Source of the DNA: Cryptomeria japonica
Taxonomy: Eukaryota; Streptophyta; Pinopsida; Cupressales; Cupressaceae
DNA: 64,000 nt
Assembly: GCF_030272615.1 (NCBI RefSeq)
Contig: NC_081412.1
Span: forward strand, 477,685,657 to 477,749,656
Direction of reading: 5' to 3'
Made by a program: the position numbers and the translations under genes. Of the stretch, positions 34,823-47,352 are shown piece after piece. Each line of letters starts with the position of its first letter. Within the stretch, counting starts at the first letter, position 1. Below the pieces are notes generated by a model. That model saw nothing but the letters and a program-made list of their open reading frames with translations. It was not told where the DNA came from and ran no database searches.

Positions 34823-37037
34823 ATGGAATCCATCATCAACAATGGCATCCATTTACTTGTATCTTTCCCTATGTTTTCTCAAGACCTTGAGTTCGTCATG
34901 ACAGTTGTGAGTCAATTTGATCCAGTTAGCAAAAGTATAAAAGATGAAATTAGAAATAAATTGGTCGATCTTGATGAGGATTTCTTCGACACCATCTTCA
35001 AGTGTCCCAACATTGAGAAAGACTCAGACATCACTATTCAATCAGCTCTAGCCTACTATGATATAAATTCTGACAAGTGTAGGCAGAACATGAATGATAA
35101 CGGGTTGAAGAGCCTGAGGCCTACCATTGCCAGATGGTCAGAGACTCTTCCAAGAAGTGACTTTATTGAAGAAGTAAATGATTTGATAACTCTCCTCAGT
35201 AGAGTGAAAGTAATTCCCACCTCCAACACTTTTTATAAATGGATGTATCAATACATTGATGTTATTAGATAGAATAAGGAGAAGATATTTTGGGGGAAAT
35301 AAATCAATGATGCCATTTTTGAGCAACTTGCCAAGGTGCCTACCACTCTTAAGTTCTACAAGACCTCCTATTTGGTATACATTGCAGCTTCAATGAGACA
35401 TTTTCCAGGTCTATCTGCAACAAGTGATAGAAGGAAAGTTGCTATGCACAAATATTACTCCCAATTGATACTGAAGAATAGTCTCAATCATTTCTGGAGG
35501 GTAATTGATGTTTTCTTTGGATACTATATGTCTATGTTGAATAATAATTTGTATAATAGAAGGGTATCAGATCATGCCTAGGAGGTGTTAAGTGGATATG
35601 GATGTATGTTCCTTCAATTCCCTACCTTTACTTATCTCAGGGTTGGATGCTTCAATGGTGAGCCTTTCATGCTCCCAAGATATCCTTTAGATAAAATTAT
35701 TTTGATGGAGTTGGCTCCTCAAATGGTGGCAGTCCATTAGGCCCAATCAGGTTCCCACAAAATAGGTTTGAAGTTTACTTTGACCATTGGTATAAATTCT
35801 ATCAACTTGATCTTCAAATCCAAAGAAATGGAGGAAGAAAGGAGAAGATTTACCTTAAGGTTTTTCAAAGCAAGGAAAGACTTAAATTCTATAGGGAAAT
35901 GAGAAATAAGTTAAAAAAAATATTATATGTATGTTCACCATATTGAAGATGTTTGGACTGATTGCAAGATCGAGCATGACATAAGAAAGCTTGATTATTG
36001 GCAGTTAATAGTTGATCAAATCTGGGAGTTTGACCTTGCTTACATCCTGAATGAGATAGAAGAGGATGGTAATGTCTTAGACCTTACCTATGTTGATAAG
36101 AAGGTCTCCTCTTCTCCTTTGCCTTTGATTCAATGGTTGCAAAAAGAATCAACTTCAATTAGAGAGGGGTTTCAAAGTATTCTCATGAATACAAATACAT
36201 GGCTTTGAAGAAAGGGAATTCAATTGAAACCTTTCTTGCATGGCTCTGATGATGACATAGCTAGACCCATTGGAAAATGGTCATAAATTAGAACTAAGAA
36301 CAAATAGAATCCTACCACTCCCACAAAGGCTCCCAAATTGAAGTTCACAGTTGGAACCAAGAAAGGAAAAGCCCAAAGAGAGCCATCGGCCTCTAATATT
36401 CATGACACACAGGAGTTTGAGGTACCAGATGAACAATTGGAAGGTGAGCATCCTAATGAGGAACCTATTAATATCGACCAGCTAGTAGATGATCAAGAAG
36501 GCGATCAAGAGCAAGAAGAATATGATGAATATGGTTTGCCACAAGTAGATAAGTCCCTACCCCCAACATCCCATTCTTCATCCATGATGCAAGTCCCTAT
36601 TTCTACTACTAATCTAGAGTCACCAATGGTCCCTTGTATTTCTCCTAGCAATGTTCTTCATGTCTCTTCTATTGGTGCTAGTGAGTCTTCCCTGGATACC
36701 CCCCATGATAATATTGATAATGTTTTATCTTCTTTTCCTAATTTGTCTGAGGTATATATCTCTTTGTTAGATGACTTTGATAAGTTTATGACAAAGAATG
36801 CTCCTAAGACAATTGATCCATCTCTTGAAAATCCTAGCAATGTTGTTACTATGACCTCACCTATTGTAACTACTCTTATTCAAGATTCAATCAATCCTTG
36901 TTGATAAACACAATAAGTGTTGCACTAACTTAGAATATTTCATCACTAGGGTCAAGATCATCACCAGCCATACCCATGGACTCGATGGAGTTCAAATGAA
37001 GAATTCCTTGCAGAAGTTTGAAGAGTTCCAAAAATGA
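34823..37037 (+). pseudogene. Unknown ORF of X, right copy (internal deletion)
   Basis: It starts at ATG 34823 (MESIINNGIHLLVSF). One frame runs to 36904 with stops at 35270, 35300, 35579 and others. It carries the same landmarks as the left copy (FDTIFKCPNIEKDSD, RSDFIEEVNDLITLLSRVK, FPTFTYLRVGCFNGEPFML), then an acidic region (DQEGDQEQEEYDEYGLPQVD) and Ser/Pro-rich sequence. At 36901 it jumps to the sequence that follows 13622 in the left copy, a deletion of about 1.0 kb that removes most of the helical C-terminus. The terminal TGA is at 37035, about 20 bp before the LTR start TGAAACTTAG. Product unknown. Confidence 0.72.
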
Positions 37038-37055
37038 GATTTAGCTTGAGGAAAA

Positions 37056-38160
37056 TGAAACTTAGTCATTCACATGTTTTTCCCAGTGGCATTTTGTTAT
37101 GTCAATCAACACCTCAGGTGTCATTTTGTATATACTCGTGCACGTGTTGGGTACACAAGTGCTAAGTCAAATCGAACCCTTCTTCTTTTGACTTAGTCTT
37201 AGAATTAGTTATAGTTTCCTATTTTCATGTTGTACCCCTCTTCTATATATATGAGGATTATTATTGTAATAAGGATCATTTTTCCATCATTGTTTATGTA
37301 ACAAAACTCTACCAAAGTGAAGAGCAAATTGAGAATTGATATTAATTTTATTAAATTTGTAATTTCATCAAAGAGAGGATAAGTTTTTCATTCAAACTTT
37401 TTTTTGTGAGCAAACTTGTGTATGGTATGAATGTTCTTACATCATTTAAGTCATATTTTCTTAAAAGATTAAAATTAATTATAGTTCTTGATGCTAAATA
37501 TTGAAAAGTTATTTGAGTATTTGCAAGTAATCTTTCAGTTACTTTGAAAATTTAAGAATTGGAAATTGGTTGAGAGGATTGTTTAAAGTCTATGATCTAT
37601 TACAATTTATCTCTAAAGTTTGTATTAGAAAGATAAAAAGTAAAGTCTTTGTGTTGTATGGATTATCTAGTTAGAGTGGAAAATATTTCAATATATTTTT
37701 GTCTTTGAGCTGACAATATATTTGGGTTACACCGATTGATAGGAATTAGGTATTCAAAAGAATGTTTGAGTTCTTGATGTACACAAGTCTCATGCCTAGG
37801 TAATTTTTCAGAAAAAGGGAAGCAATGAAAGACTTTGTTCTTTCACAGACACTTTACTTCCTAGTTAGTTTAGTTTTCAATATTACTACAAGATTAGACT
37901 TGTTTAGGTTAGGGAATTTGTTCTTAAAAGAGAATTAGATATATTGGTTCTAAAAAAAGAGGACCAAGTTGTTATTTCATCTTGGTATAGCGTAAAGTTA
38001 GCAGGTAGATAGAATAGAAAGTAATTGTAGTAAAAATGGGGGACCTTACCTTACAATTAGGAGGGGTCATATCTTGCCTTCTTAAAGATATTATTACATG
38101 TGCTATCATGAAAATCAAATTTTGTGAATCTTCATCAATTTACAAAATTTTCACCCAACA
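37056..38160 (+). repeat. Right LTR of X (minimal, about 1.1 kb)
   Basis: It starts TGAAACTTAG after purine-rich CTTGAGGAAAA and ends TTCACCCAACA. TATA box CTATATATATGAGG is at 37244. Colinear with 13776-14865. Confidence 0.6.
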
Positions 38161-38724
38161 AGTAATCATTGTCATTTTCATCTTTTGAGAACTTAGCACA
38201 TCAATCAACAACATTAATCCAATTTCAATCAATCAATCAACCTCCCAATCCAAGGTCGACACTTTGCAAAGTCTGACTTAGACCTTTAATCATTTGTTGA
38301 ATCCCCAATTAGCCTTGTGCTTGGGAAGGAATATATCTTGAGTATATTTTTTAATTGATCCTAATCATTTGGATTGATTATAACCCTAATCCCTTGCCTT
38401 ATTTTTCTAAGGAACTAATTCTATCCTAAGTAGAAGAAGGCTTGATCCAATTCTAATCCAAGGTTTGATTTTAGCCTAGCTTGGTTGTTACCTCACTTTG
38501 TGACCCACATCATTGACCCCTACACCTCATCTATGTCCTAATCCAAGGACTAATATATCATCCAATCAATCTTGTCCTAATCTAAGGACCAATCCAACTC
38601 AATCAAATCCAAAACAAACCTAATCCAAATTTCTAAGTCATTTTCTCACCAAAGTCCAAAATTCCATCCTTGCCATTCTTGAGGTTACCCGTGTATGGTC
38701 TTGACTCACTCCCAAAAATTGAAG
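38161..38724 (+). other. 5' leader or LTR end of Y, resumed after X
   Basis: Pyrimidine-rich sequence with repeated phrases AATCCAAGG and CTAATCCAAGGAC, in the style of 5500-6300. No gene and no clear primer-binding site were found before the gag ATG at 38725. Confidence 0.4.
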
Positions 38725-40960
38725 ATGGTCACCGAAGGAAGTGAGATGCCTGAATCCAATTTCCTTGTCGATCATGATCTCCAACAAGAAGAACCATTAG
38801 TGGATCAACCTAAGCACTTCCCACATCTAAAAACCTTTATGGATGATCCTTATAACTAAGAAATGATAGAAAAATTCTTTAAAGTTGATCCCAATGGTCT
38901 TGTAGCTCAACTTATCAGTTAAGGGGCGTGATTGCCCCTGTCTTTGATCAATCGATCCTTGAAACTCCCACAAAAGGTGACCTTGTAAATCACCCTATTC
39001 TTCATACCATTCTTTACCCATAACCTGCAACTTTTGCACCTATAACCTCCTTACCACCGGTTTTTATACCCCAAACACTTCTAATCTACCCACCTCCCAA
39101 CCTCTTAGGTCATCCACACCTCTTCACAATTCAGCTAACTACATCAACACTAGCTTACCTCCTATTAGTACTATTTTTGTGTCATGTCCTCTAATCACTT
39201 TTCAACCTCCTATTTCTTCTTATCAATATATTGGTGGTGGTATGTCATATGTATCTACATAAATCCCAGGTTCCAATTCAGGTCACTACATTCCTAATGT
39301 CCATAATCAATAAATTGACCTCATGACAAAAATCTAGGTTAATGAAGGATCTTATCAAAAACCTTAAGGATGGGACTCATGAGAAACCATACACATTTGA
39401 GGAAATTTGTCCTTGTCCCTATGATCCTTATTTGTCAATTTCTCTGTACCCCCCTAGTTTTTAAATGCCTAATACAAAGGCAAAGGGGACCCTAGAGATA
39501 ATGTCTAAGAATTATATATAACCTATCAAGAGGTCTCCTATAGTTACATCTACTTATGTCAACTTTTTCCCAAGAGTCTTAGTAGACCTGCCCTCGCTTG
39601 GTTTTCAACCTTGCCTCATGGTTCCATCAAATCATACCTGGACCTCATCAAAAATTTTGTGTCCCATTATGAATATAACATTGAAAATGATGCCTCTATG
39701 ATGGACCTATGAAATACAAAGTAAAGGTCTGGAGAGACCTATACCAACTTATTGCAAACATGGTGGCACCTAATCAAAAAAATCCTTTCGGACATACTAG
39801 AGTCCTAACAAATCGAGTTAATTTTACGTATCCTAGTGCTATAAATGCCTCATCCTTTGACTTGTTAGTGCCTCAATTCCTTTAAAATAGTTACCAAGAA
39901 GGGTCCAACATTAGAAAGAGTCCTCCTACAAGAAGGTACTCTCAAGCCTTATCAAAAGAAATTGCAAGGCTCTTCTTCGTCTAATGAAAAGCCTTGGTTT
40001 TGGTCCAAAAATAAAAATATTATGAATGATGGAGTCACTGACACCAAGCATATCCAAACTATCACCATACCCACCAAACCCACCACCACCAATAATCAAT
40101 TCAAAAACTAGTCTGATTCCCATAACCAATCTCAACCCCACAATAATGTCTCTGTCCAAGGTCCACCTCCCCATTCTAACAATCAATCTCAACATTAGTA
40201 CACCCCACTCACTAAACCTATAGAGGCCATCTTCCAAAATATTTTCAAGCTTGGTGTTGTGGTCTTTCCAATGACTCATCCTTTTGATGCAAATCAATTG
40301 AAATCTAGATTGTATAATGAGAGTGAATATTGTGACTACCATCTTGTCCAAGGTCATGATACACACAAGTGTACGAAACTCAAGAATTATATCTAAGACC
40401 TAATTGACAAAGGAGATGTTAAGGTTGAATTGCTAAAGCTAGTAATTCAAATGATAAATTCAAGATGTATCAAGACCCCTTCCATAATTATGGTAAGGAT
40501 AAAGCTTCATCATCTCATGAGGTCCAATATGATTACACCAACCACATCACCGACTTTTACTCCTTGGTAGGTTGCATAGAGAAGGATGACACCCATATTA
40601 ACATGATAACAATCCAAGGAGTTGACTCCTCATCCACTCTTTATAGAACTATGGTAACAATTCAAATTGCCCCTCCTCCACAATCATCAAATAGGACCTT
40701 CGAAGCTAAGACAGTCATTCAAGGTGCTTCACCCTCCACATCACATTCCCAAAATGACTATAACATCACCACTCCTAGCGGGACAGTAACCAATCAAGGA
40801 GCTCTTCCTCCTCCATAATCCTCCATGTCATCTACCCACCATTATGATATCCTTGATCACCTCAGTAAGATGCTTGCACAAATTTCCATCCTAGAACTCC
40901 TCAAGACTTCACCTGTTCATAAAGAGATCCTTGAACAAGCCCTTTTGTAATCCCATGTTC
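38725..40960 (+). pseudogene. Gag of Y (Tat-type gypsy)
   Basis: Probable start MVTEGSEMPESNFLVDHDLQ. The capsid core is seen as ALAWFSTLPHGSIKSYLDL followed by IKNFVSHYEYNIEND, near 39590-39700. A motif CDYHLVQGHDTHKC (40331-40372) stands where the Tat-type gag has its C-x2-H-x3-H-x4-C knuckle, followed by KLKNYI.DLIDKGDV. Pro/Thr/Ser-rich sequence (40465-40818) and a helical stretch ISILELLKTSPVHKEILEQA lead to PR. Many stops and at least two frame changes. Structural protein, dead copy. Confidence 0.8.
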
Positions 40961-40989
40961 TAGATAACATCAACACTGCTGAATTCCAA

Positions 40990-41330
40990 GCTTTAATTAT
41001 CAACCTTGATGTACAACACTATCTTGTTTTCACATCCATATATGCTCCATCCACATACCCATCCCACAACAATCCCCTTCACATTGAGGTCATCATCAAA
41101 AAACAAAATCAAGAGAGTCCTTATAGACGGTGGATCTAGACTGAACCTTTGTACATATAAATTAATCAAACAATTGGGTATCTCTAAAGACTTGGTTGAC
41201 ACATCTGGAAAAATCACAATTAAAGCCTATGATGATGCAAAATGAGTCTCCAAAGGCGCAATAACACTACCTCTAAAAGTGGGTCTTGCAATAGTGGAAA
41301 CTACATGTCATCTTAGACCTTGATCTCCCT
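40990..41330 (+). pseudogene. Aspartic protease of Y
   Basis: Open from 41006 to 41245. The catalytic region reads KRVLIDGGSRLNLCTYKLI, with D-G-G-S at the D-S/T-G-A/S position. It is followed by LGISKDLVDTSGKITIKAYD, a TGA, and the second lobe. A D-x-G variant is usual in Tat-type plant elements. Sits directly after gag, as expected. Confidence 0.75.
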
Positions 41331-42607
41331 TATAATATACTCCTTGGTCATCCATGGATTCACTACATTCAAGTTGTTCTATCCACTTACCATCAATGCC
41401 TTAAATTCCCTTACAATGGTAGAGAGATTACACTCCTGACTTATCCACAACCTTTCCAATATTTCAAAATCCTTGGGGGAAAGCACCCTTATCATTTCCC
41501 ATTCAATACACCCATTCCTCCACCTCCATCTGATCCTTCAAAGGTTGAATCCACCTCCTCCCAACTTGAGATCAAGGTTAAGATAATTTACAATGGTTGT
41601 GGAGAATATACACTTCAAATTGTACTCTATGTGGGACAACTCCCACCCTCTCCTATGTCATATGGAAGGACTAAAGAAAATGAGCTCCAAAAGAAACCCA
41701 CAATGAAATGCAAAAAGACCACCTTTGAATAGTAGGGCCTACTTGATGAAGAGACCCTAGAAATTGATGTTACTTCTTGGTTGTACCAAGAAGAGGATGA
41801 AGCACTAGTAGATATCCCAAATCAAATGTATCCTAAGGCATATGATATTATAGACAAAATAGACTATAAGAGACATTGTCTTGGACCTAAAGAATAAGGA
41901 AAGCGCCCATCTCACCAATGTCATACAAGTACAATAGGGTCTTGTTTTACTCACCAATGCCTAAAATTACTATCACTAGTTCTCTAACAAAACCTCCTTC
42001 TGGAATCAAAGACTCTGATGAAGAGGAATTCCATGAAGTGCCCTTAAAATACCTTGTCAAACCATTCGATGATGCCTATATTAACACCATCAACCCTTCC
42101 AACTCATCAAAACTCCAACTCGTCCACCCAGAGCTCATTGACTGGAACCAACAGGGGCCAACTTCCCTTGACATCTGTGATGTCAACAATACCCTCTTGG
42201 CATTACTAAACATGTGAGACCTTGAGACTCACACATCCATGAATGAAATTAAACTCAACAAGGAGGCATACTTTTGTAGTCAGGTTAACTACCTTAGTCG
42301 CAAAAATAAAAAAGAAAAAGAAAAATCAGAACTCCTCTAGTGAAATCCTCTTTGAGGTTCCTTTGGACTCTAAAAAAAGTAAAAATAAAGGACGTATCTT
42401 CTAGAGTGAAAACCTAGATCAGGTGCTAGAAGATGAGCTATTTGACTTGCCTACCATGATTCACCTGTATCATGAGAAATTGTCATTGCTAATTGTAGAA
42501 ATTGTCAACATTGATAGATATGACAATCCGAAGAATGTGCTTATTGCAAAGTCCCTTACAGATCGAGAGAAACAGAAATTCATAAGCTTCCTCAATGAGA
42601 CAAAAAT
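41331..42607 (+). pseudogene. PR-RT linker region of Y pol
   Basis: Broken frames with recognisable pieces: ILLGHPWIHYIQVVLSTYHQ type sequence near 41340-41400 (PR end), acidic EEEFHEVPLKYLVKPFDD (41918-42217) and PKNVLIAKSLTDREKQKFIS (42423-42607). The last piece is the segment just before RT and is cut by insert Q. Confidence 0.65.
42567..42607 (+). repeat. 41-bp duplication flanking insert Q (left copy)
   Basis: Bases 42567-42607 and 44192-44232 agree at 38 of 41 positions. Both contain TTCATAAGCTTCCTCAATGA. Deleting one copy plus the insert rejoins the pol frame. Confidence 0.85.
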
Positions 42608-44191
42608 TGGTGCAGGGGAACAAGCATAAGAATCATCATTTCCTCTTTCATTATTTCATGTTTTGGTTTCAAGGTGTTTTAAAGGATCTGAGAATCCTAT
42701 GTTCATGTTTTGTTTTGAAAATAAAGTCCTAATAGTCCATTTTGTAAGACCTAGTGGCCTAGGGTGCATTATAAACCCCATGGTCAACTATGGTCAAAGG
42801 GACTTGGGATATGTAGATTTAGTGATTTATGTTTATTTTGGTCTATTTAGGTCCAATATAATATGTTTAGGCTCCTAGGTCTATGTTTGAAGTTAATTTG
42901 TTGGCAAATTGAAAAATTGTCAAAAATTGATAAAATGTGCCAACTTGGTGAACAACTTTTTGAAAAGTTGTTAAAATAAGTTCCAAACATTCACAACCAA
43001 TTTGTTTCAGTTGGAACATGTTCAGATGGCTATATAATTCCTCAAAAAACTCTTTTGAGGTTGTTGTGTGTGGGCATTTGTAATTTGACATTTTGAAGCA
43101 ATAAAAAAATACTACATTTTCCTGCAAATTTGTCGTTCTTTCGGTTGGTCCAGAATTTCACGACCTCCAAACTAAAAAATTATTTCATGGTGAGTTAAAA
43201 GGGTTAAATAATTTTCTTTTTAGTCCAACCAAAGATTCTAAGGTGAATTTTTCAGTGAGTTATTATGTAACAGTCCAAAACAGCCCGTGAAAGGGCATAA
43301 ACCAAGGGTTTCACCTTTTCTTCTAATTTAATCATGGCAAAAGTCTAAAACTTGGTTGGATGGAAGATTTAGGAGTTTACTATGATATTAAAGAGGTTTT
43401 AGACCAGGATAATTTGTCTGGAGAATATTTTCTTCAAGTTTGAAGCCAGGCATCCCCATGTGACTGGCATACGGTGGTGAAGAAGACTTTTACATTTCCC
43501 CACAATTTTTTATCAGATGCAAACCAAGACTTGTAACTTTGGATTTGGTGATCTTTTGAGTTTCCCAAGGTGTTCCAATTTATTCCCTTGAGAAATTTCC
43601 AATTGGAAGGGTAGTTCCTTTGTTAAAGTGCTCATTTAGCCCCATTTAGCCTAGTTGAGGGTTTACTAGAAATTGTATTTGTAGGAGGTTCCAGATCAAA
43701 CTCTTTTGGAAAAAGTTATGTCCTAGTTTTTTAATGGTGAATATAAAATAAAATTTATTTTTCCTTTGTAGTTTTTGGGAGAGAAACCAAAAAGTCACTT
43801 TTGAGGGCTAGTTGGCTAGAATAGCCATTTTGCACTTTGACCCCTTTGAGACTTGACCAACCCAATCTAAGGTTTTTTTACCATCATTGGAGGTTTTTGG
43901 ATCCTAATAAACTTTATTTGATTCTTTTTGGACTTGTAGAACCATTTTGAAGGGGTGTGAGCCATTTGAGCAACTTTTGAGCACTTTGTCTGTGGAGTTG
44001 AGAAACCAAAGTTGATAGCCTTTGTAAAATCTCTCAATGGGGGGTTATGGGGATGAAAATAATTGAAATGAGACATTGATTTGTTTCTTATTAAGGTGTG
44101 AGGTCTGGTTGGGAAAATCTCTTTTGAAAGGGATTGAGTTTCCAGTTGAGCAAGTGAGCAACTTCGAGCATTTTCAAGTTGTTGGAATTGG
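42608..44191. mobile_element. Insert Q (1.58 kb) of unknown type in Y pol
   Basis: Foreign sequence between the 41-bp duplications. I see no coding domain, terminal inverted repeat, LTR or poly(A). Internally a loose repeat of about 190 bp (GAGCAACTTTTGAGCACTTT near 43969 and GAGCAACTTCGAGCATTTTC near 44155) can be followed. The short open frames here are not supported. Confidence 0.6.
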
Positions 44192-44940
44192 GAGAAACAA
44201 AACTTCATAAGCTTCCTCAATGAGACACAAATAAACTTCACATGGTCTTATGATGATATGATAGGCCTTGATCTAGAATTGGTAGTCCATAACATTGTAG
44301 TCAACCCAAATGCTAAACCAATAAAATAAAAACTTTGTAAGATGCATCCATAGATTGCCCTACTCGTTCAGGAAGAACTACAAAAGATGTTGGAAATCAA
44401 ATTCATCAGACCCATTGACTATCCCAAGTGGGTCTCAAAAATTTTATATGTTGGCAAGCCCACTGAGGGCATCAGGATTTGCACAAACTTCAGGGACATC
44501 AACAAAGCATGTCCTAAAGATTATTTTCCACTACCCAACATAGACATGGTTTTTGACCTAACAATAGACCATGAGATGCTTTCCTTAATGGATGGTTTCT
44601 CCAAATACAATAAAATTAAGATTGTCGAAGAAGACCAACACAAGACAAAATTTACCACTCCTTCAGGAATGTTTTATTATCAGGTCATGTCTTTTGGGTT
44701 AAATAACGCAAGTGCAACTTATCAAAGGGCAATGACAACCATTTTCTATGACCTCTTGCATGGCATCATGGAAGACTACGTAGATGACCTCCTAGGAAAT
44801 TCTACAACATGTGAAGAGTATATTCCTATCTTGAGAAGAATCTTTGAAAGACTAGAAAAGTACAAGCTGCAACTTAATCCTAAGAAGTGTGTCTTTGGTG
44901 TCACATCAAGAAAACTATTAGGATTCACAGTCTCATAGAG
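44192..44940 (+). pseudogene. Reverse transcriptase of Y
   Basis: Starting in the right 41-bp copy: FTWSYDDMIGLDLELVVHN and VNPNAKPIK, then a mostly open stretch 44387-44938. It has WVSKILYVGKPTEGIRICTN, RDINKACPKDYFPLPNIDMV, LSLMDGFSKYNKIKI, KTKFTTPSGMFYYQVMSFGL and the catalytic box YVDDLLGNS. QLNPKKCVFGVTSRKLLGF closes it at TAG 44936. Residue pattern is the Tat-type. This is the best-preserved Y domain. Confidence 0.9.
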
Positions 44941-45620
44941 GAATTGAAGTAGATCCAGCCAAAGTCAAAGCAATCATGGAAATTCCTCCCCCTAAGACAC
45001 TCGGGTAGGTTCATAGCCTACAAGGCAAGCCTCGGTCCATTTTTTGGTTCATAGCACAACTTATAGACAAATGCCATCCTTTTGCACATATCTTGCACAA
45101 GGACACTAAGTTTAAATGGGATTTCTTATGTTAGAAAATTTTTCATAAATTGAAAGAGTATTTGTCTTTCCCTCCAGTATTAATGCCACTAATTTCGAGA
45201 CAACCACTTCTTTTGTACATATCAACAACCATAGTGGCTTTGGGGGCATTACTTGCACAAATTGATTACAAAGGTAAGGAGCACACAATTTATTACACCA
45301 AATGCACTCATGTTGGATATAAGCTCAATTAAAATCTCATAGAACGAACACGCCTTACAGTGGTCATTAGTAATCAGAAGCTTTGCCACTACATGCTCAA
45401 CAACAAGACCAAACTCATAGCAAAAATTGATCCACTCAAGTACTTGGTGTCCAAGGCTACTCTTATAGGGTGCATAGCTAAATGGGCCATGATACTAAGT
45501 GAGTTTTAAATTGAGTACATAGACAGGAAAGTAATAAAAGGAAAAATCATAGTTGATCAATTGGTTGACGCTCCCCTTCAAGGAGATCACCACCTCATAG
45601 CAAAATTTCCTAATGATTCC
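44941..45620 (+). pseudogene. RNase H (first) and tether of Y
   Basis: After a frame change the sequence shows FHKLKEYLSFPPVLMPL, LLLYISTTIVALGALLAQID and KEHTIYYTKCTHVG, the RT/RNase H hinge and first RNase H strands. TSTTIV replaces the usual TD/SD start, so the first catalytic Asp appears lost. RTRLTVVISNQKLCHYML continues and IEYIDRKVIKGKIIVDQL marks the end. Confidence 0.75.
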
Positions 45621-45639
45621 ATCATGTCTATCACACAAT

Positions 45640-46172
45640 CCCCTCAATGGTAGTTATATTTTCATGGTTCATGCACACAACATGGATTAGTGGTAGGTAT
45701 CTTGTTGATCACCCTTCAAGGTGACTGCATTCATAAATCCTACAAGATAGCCTTTTCATGCACAAACAACATCGTGAAGTATGAAGCTCTCATTACTGGA
45801 CTTCGTTTAGCTATCCAATGGAAGATCATAGAATTGCAAGTCTATGGAGATTCCCAACTTGTCATTAAACAAGTCAATGATGAGTATCAAACAAAAGATG
45901 ACAAGTTGCTCCCTTATTGCCGCATGGTTGAATACTTCAAGAAACACTTCACTTTCATCCAATTTGAGAAATTTTCTAAGACAAATAAAAGAACCACTGA
46001 TGCAATGGCTACAATTGGTTCTCTCCTAAAGATGCCTACAAATAGCCAAAAATATGAATTCATGGTCGAGCATCTTTTAATACCAACATATGATGTCCTC
46101 GAATCAAACATGGTATGTGTCCTTGTTGGTCCTGATTCCCCATGCTATCAAAAAACCTTCACCTACCTCTAA
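45640..46172 (+). pseudogene. Second (archaeal-like) RNase H of Y
   Basis: LYFHGSCTQHGLVVGILLI begins the fold, with His at the first Asp position. It is followed by NIVKYEALITGLRLAIQWKI (Glu) and LQVYGDSQLVIKQVNDEYQT (second Asp). KRTTDAMATIGSLL is the C-terminal part. Position after RT-RNase H is the standard Tat order, unlike X. Confidence 0.85.
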
Positions 46173-46239
46173 GATAACACCATTCCCCCTCACCTCACCA
46201 AAACCCAATAACAAACATTCATTCGTTGATCCACCTGAT

Positions 46240-47352
46240 ACACCATCCTAAGGTGTTTACACAAATAGGAAGCTAAATGAGCACTACATGAAGTACATGA
46301 TGGTACCTATGGAGAACACTCAAGCATCCTCACTTTGGCTAAGAAGCTCCTACACATAGGATACTACTGGCCCATCATGGAACAAGATGCCTACCACTAT
46401 GTGAAGAAATGTATCCCTTGTTAGAAGCATGGTGAAAATATTCATGCACCTACTCAAGGTCTACAACCATTTATTACTCCTTGTCCCTTCTCTCAGTGGG
46501 GGCTTGATCTCATAGGAAAAATCCATCCCACCTCATCTGATGGCCACAAGTTCATAATAACTGCCATTGAATACTTCACAAAGTGGGTGGAAGCCATACC
46601 ACTCACCTTTACTATTGGCAAACAAAATTCCATGTTTGTCCTGAATTACTTAATCTGCCACTATGGAATTCCTAAAGTTATTATTATAGAGAATGGTAGA
46701 ACTTTTAAGAATTAGGACGTTAAAGAATTATGCTAGAAGCCATCAAACACCACTTCTCCACTCCATATTATCTACAAGGTAACGATCAAGTTGAGGCTCA
46801 AACAAAAATCTCATCAAGATCCTTAAGAAAATAATAAATGAAGTTGGTCGTGATTGACACTTGCAACTCCATCTTGACCTTTGGGCCTACCGTATAAGCA
46901 TTTGTACCACCACAAGAGCCACATTGTACCCCTTAGTCTTTGGTTCCAAAGCCATCCTACCCCTTGAGATCGAGATCCCCTCACTTCGAGTATCCCTGCA
47001 AAACATCCTTCCTGATGAAGAATATAGGGTGGCTAGGCTACAAGAGTTGGAATTTCTAGACAAAATGCACCTCAATGCCTTAAATCACCTTTGAGTATAT
47101 CAAAATAGCCTTTGACTAAGCTACAAAAAAAAATTCAAGACCTGAGAATTTGACATAGGTGACCTTTTCCTTATGGAAAATTAGGTAAATCTTCAAGATT
47201 GTGAGAAGAAAGGCAAGTTTGAGCCTAATTGGCTTGGACCATATGTCATCATTGCAAAGTATGGATCAAGAGCCTATTAGTTGGCTACACCTAAAGGAGA
47301 TCTTTTGGATGATCCCATCAACATCATGCATCTAAAGAAGTTTTATGCCTAG
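46240..47352 (+). pseudogene. Integrase of Y
   Basis: Zinc-binding HEVHDGTYGEHSSILTLAKK and the segment YYWPIMEQDAYHYVKKCIPC are followed by the core QWGLDLIGKIHPTSSDGHKF, FTKWVEAIPLTF, IPKVIIIENGRTFKN (Glu-Asn where DNG is expected) and a broken stretch. GSKAILPLEIEIPSLRV and EEYRVARLQELEFLDK follow. The C-terminus FDIGDLFLMEN, KFEPNWLGPYVIIAKYGSRA and INIMHLKKFYA ends at TAG 47350. Several stops and frame changes. Confidence 0.85.

Larger units (their letters stand above)
8800..38160 (+). mobile_element. X: gypsy element with duplicated 3' module, split by insert Z
   Basis: Two long, clearly similar direct segments, 8800-14865 and 33128-38160, bracket same-strand gag and pol. The left segment is followed by a primer-binding site at 14871 and the right one is preceded by the end of pol at 32934. 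Each holds a hairpin array, a long unknown ORF and a TG...CA sequence of about 1.1 kb with a TATA box. Either these are 5-6 kb LTRs, or X is a chain LTR-element-LTR whose left member is truncated. RT is split by Z at 18374-30451. The segment at 33128 lacks about 1.0 kb present at 12603-13622. No convincing target duplication was found (TATGG on the left, AGTAA on the right). Confidence 0.75.

Noticed and set aside
8785-38165. Target-site duplication for X
   Set aside because: Sequences next to 8800 (TATGG) and 38161 (AGTAA) do not match at any border I tried; X may be truncated or recombined on the left.
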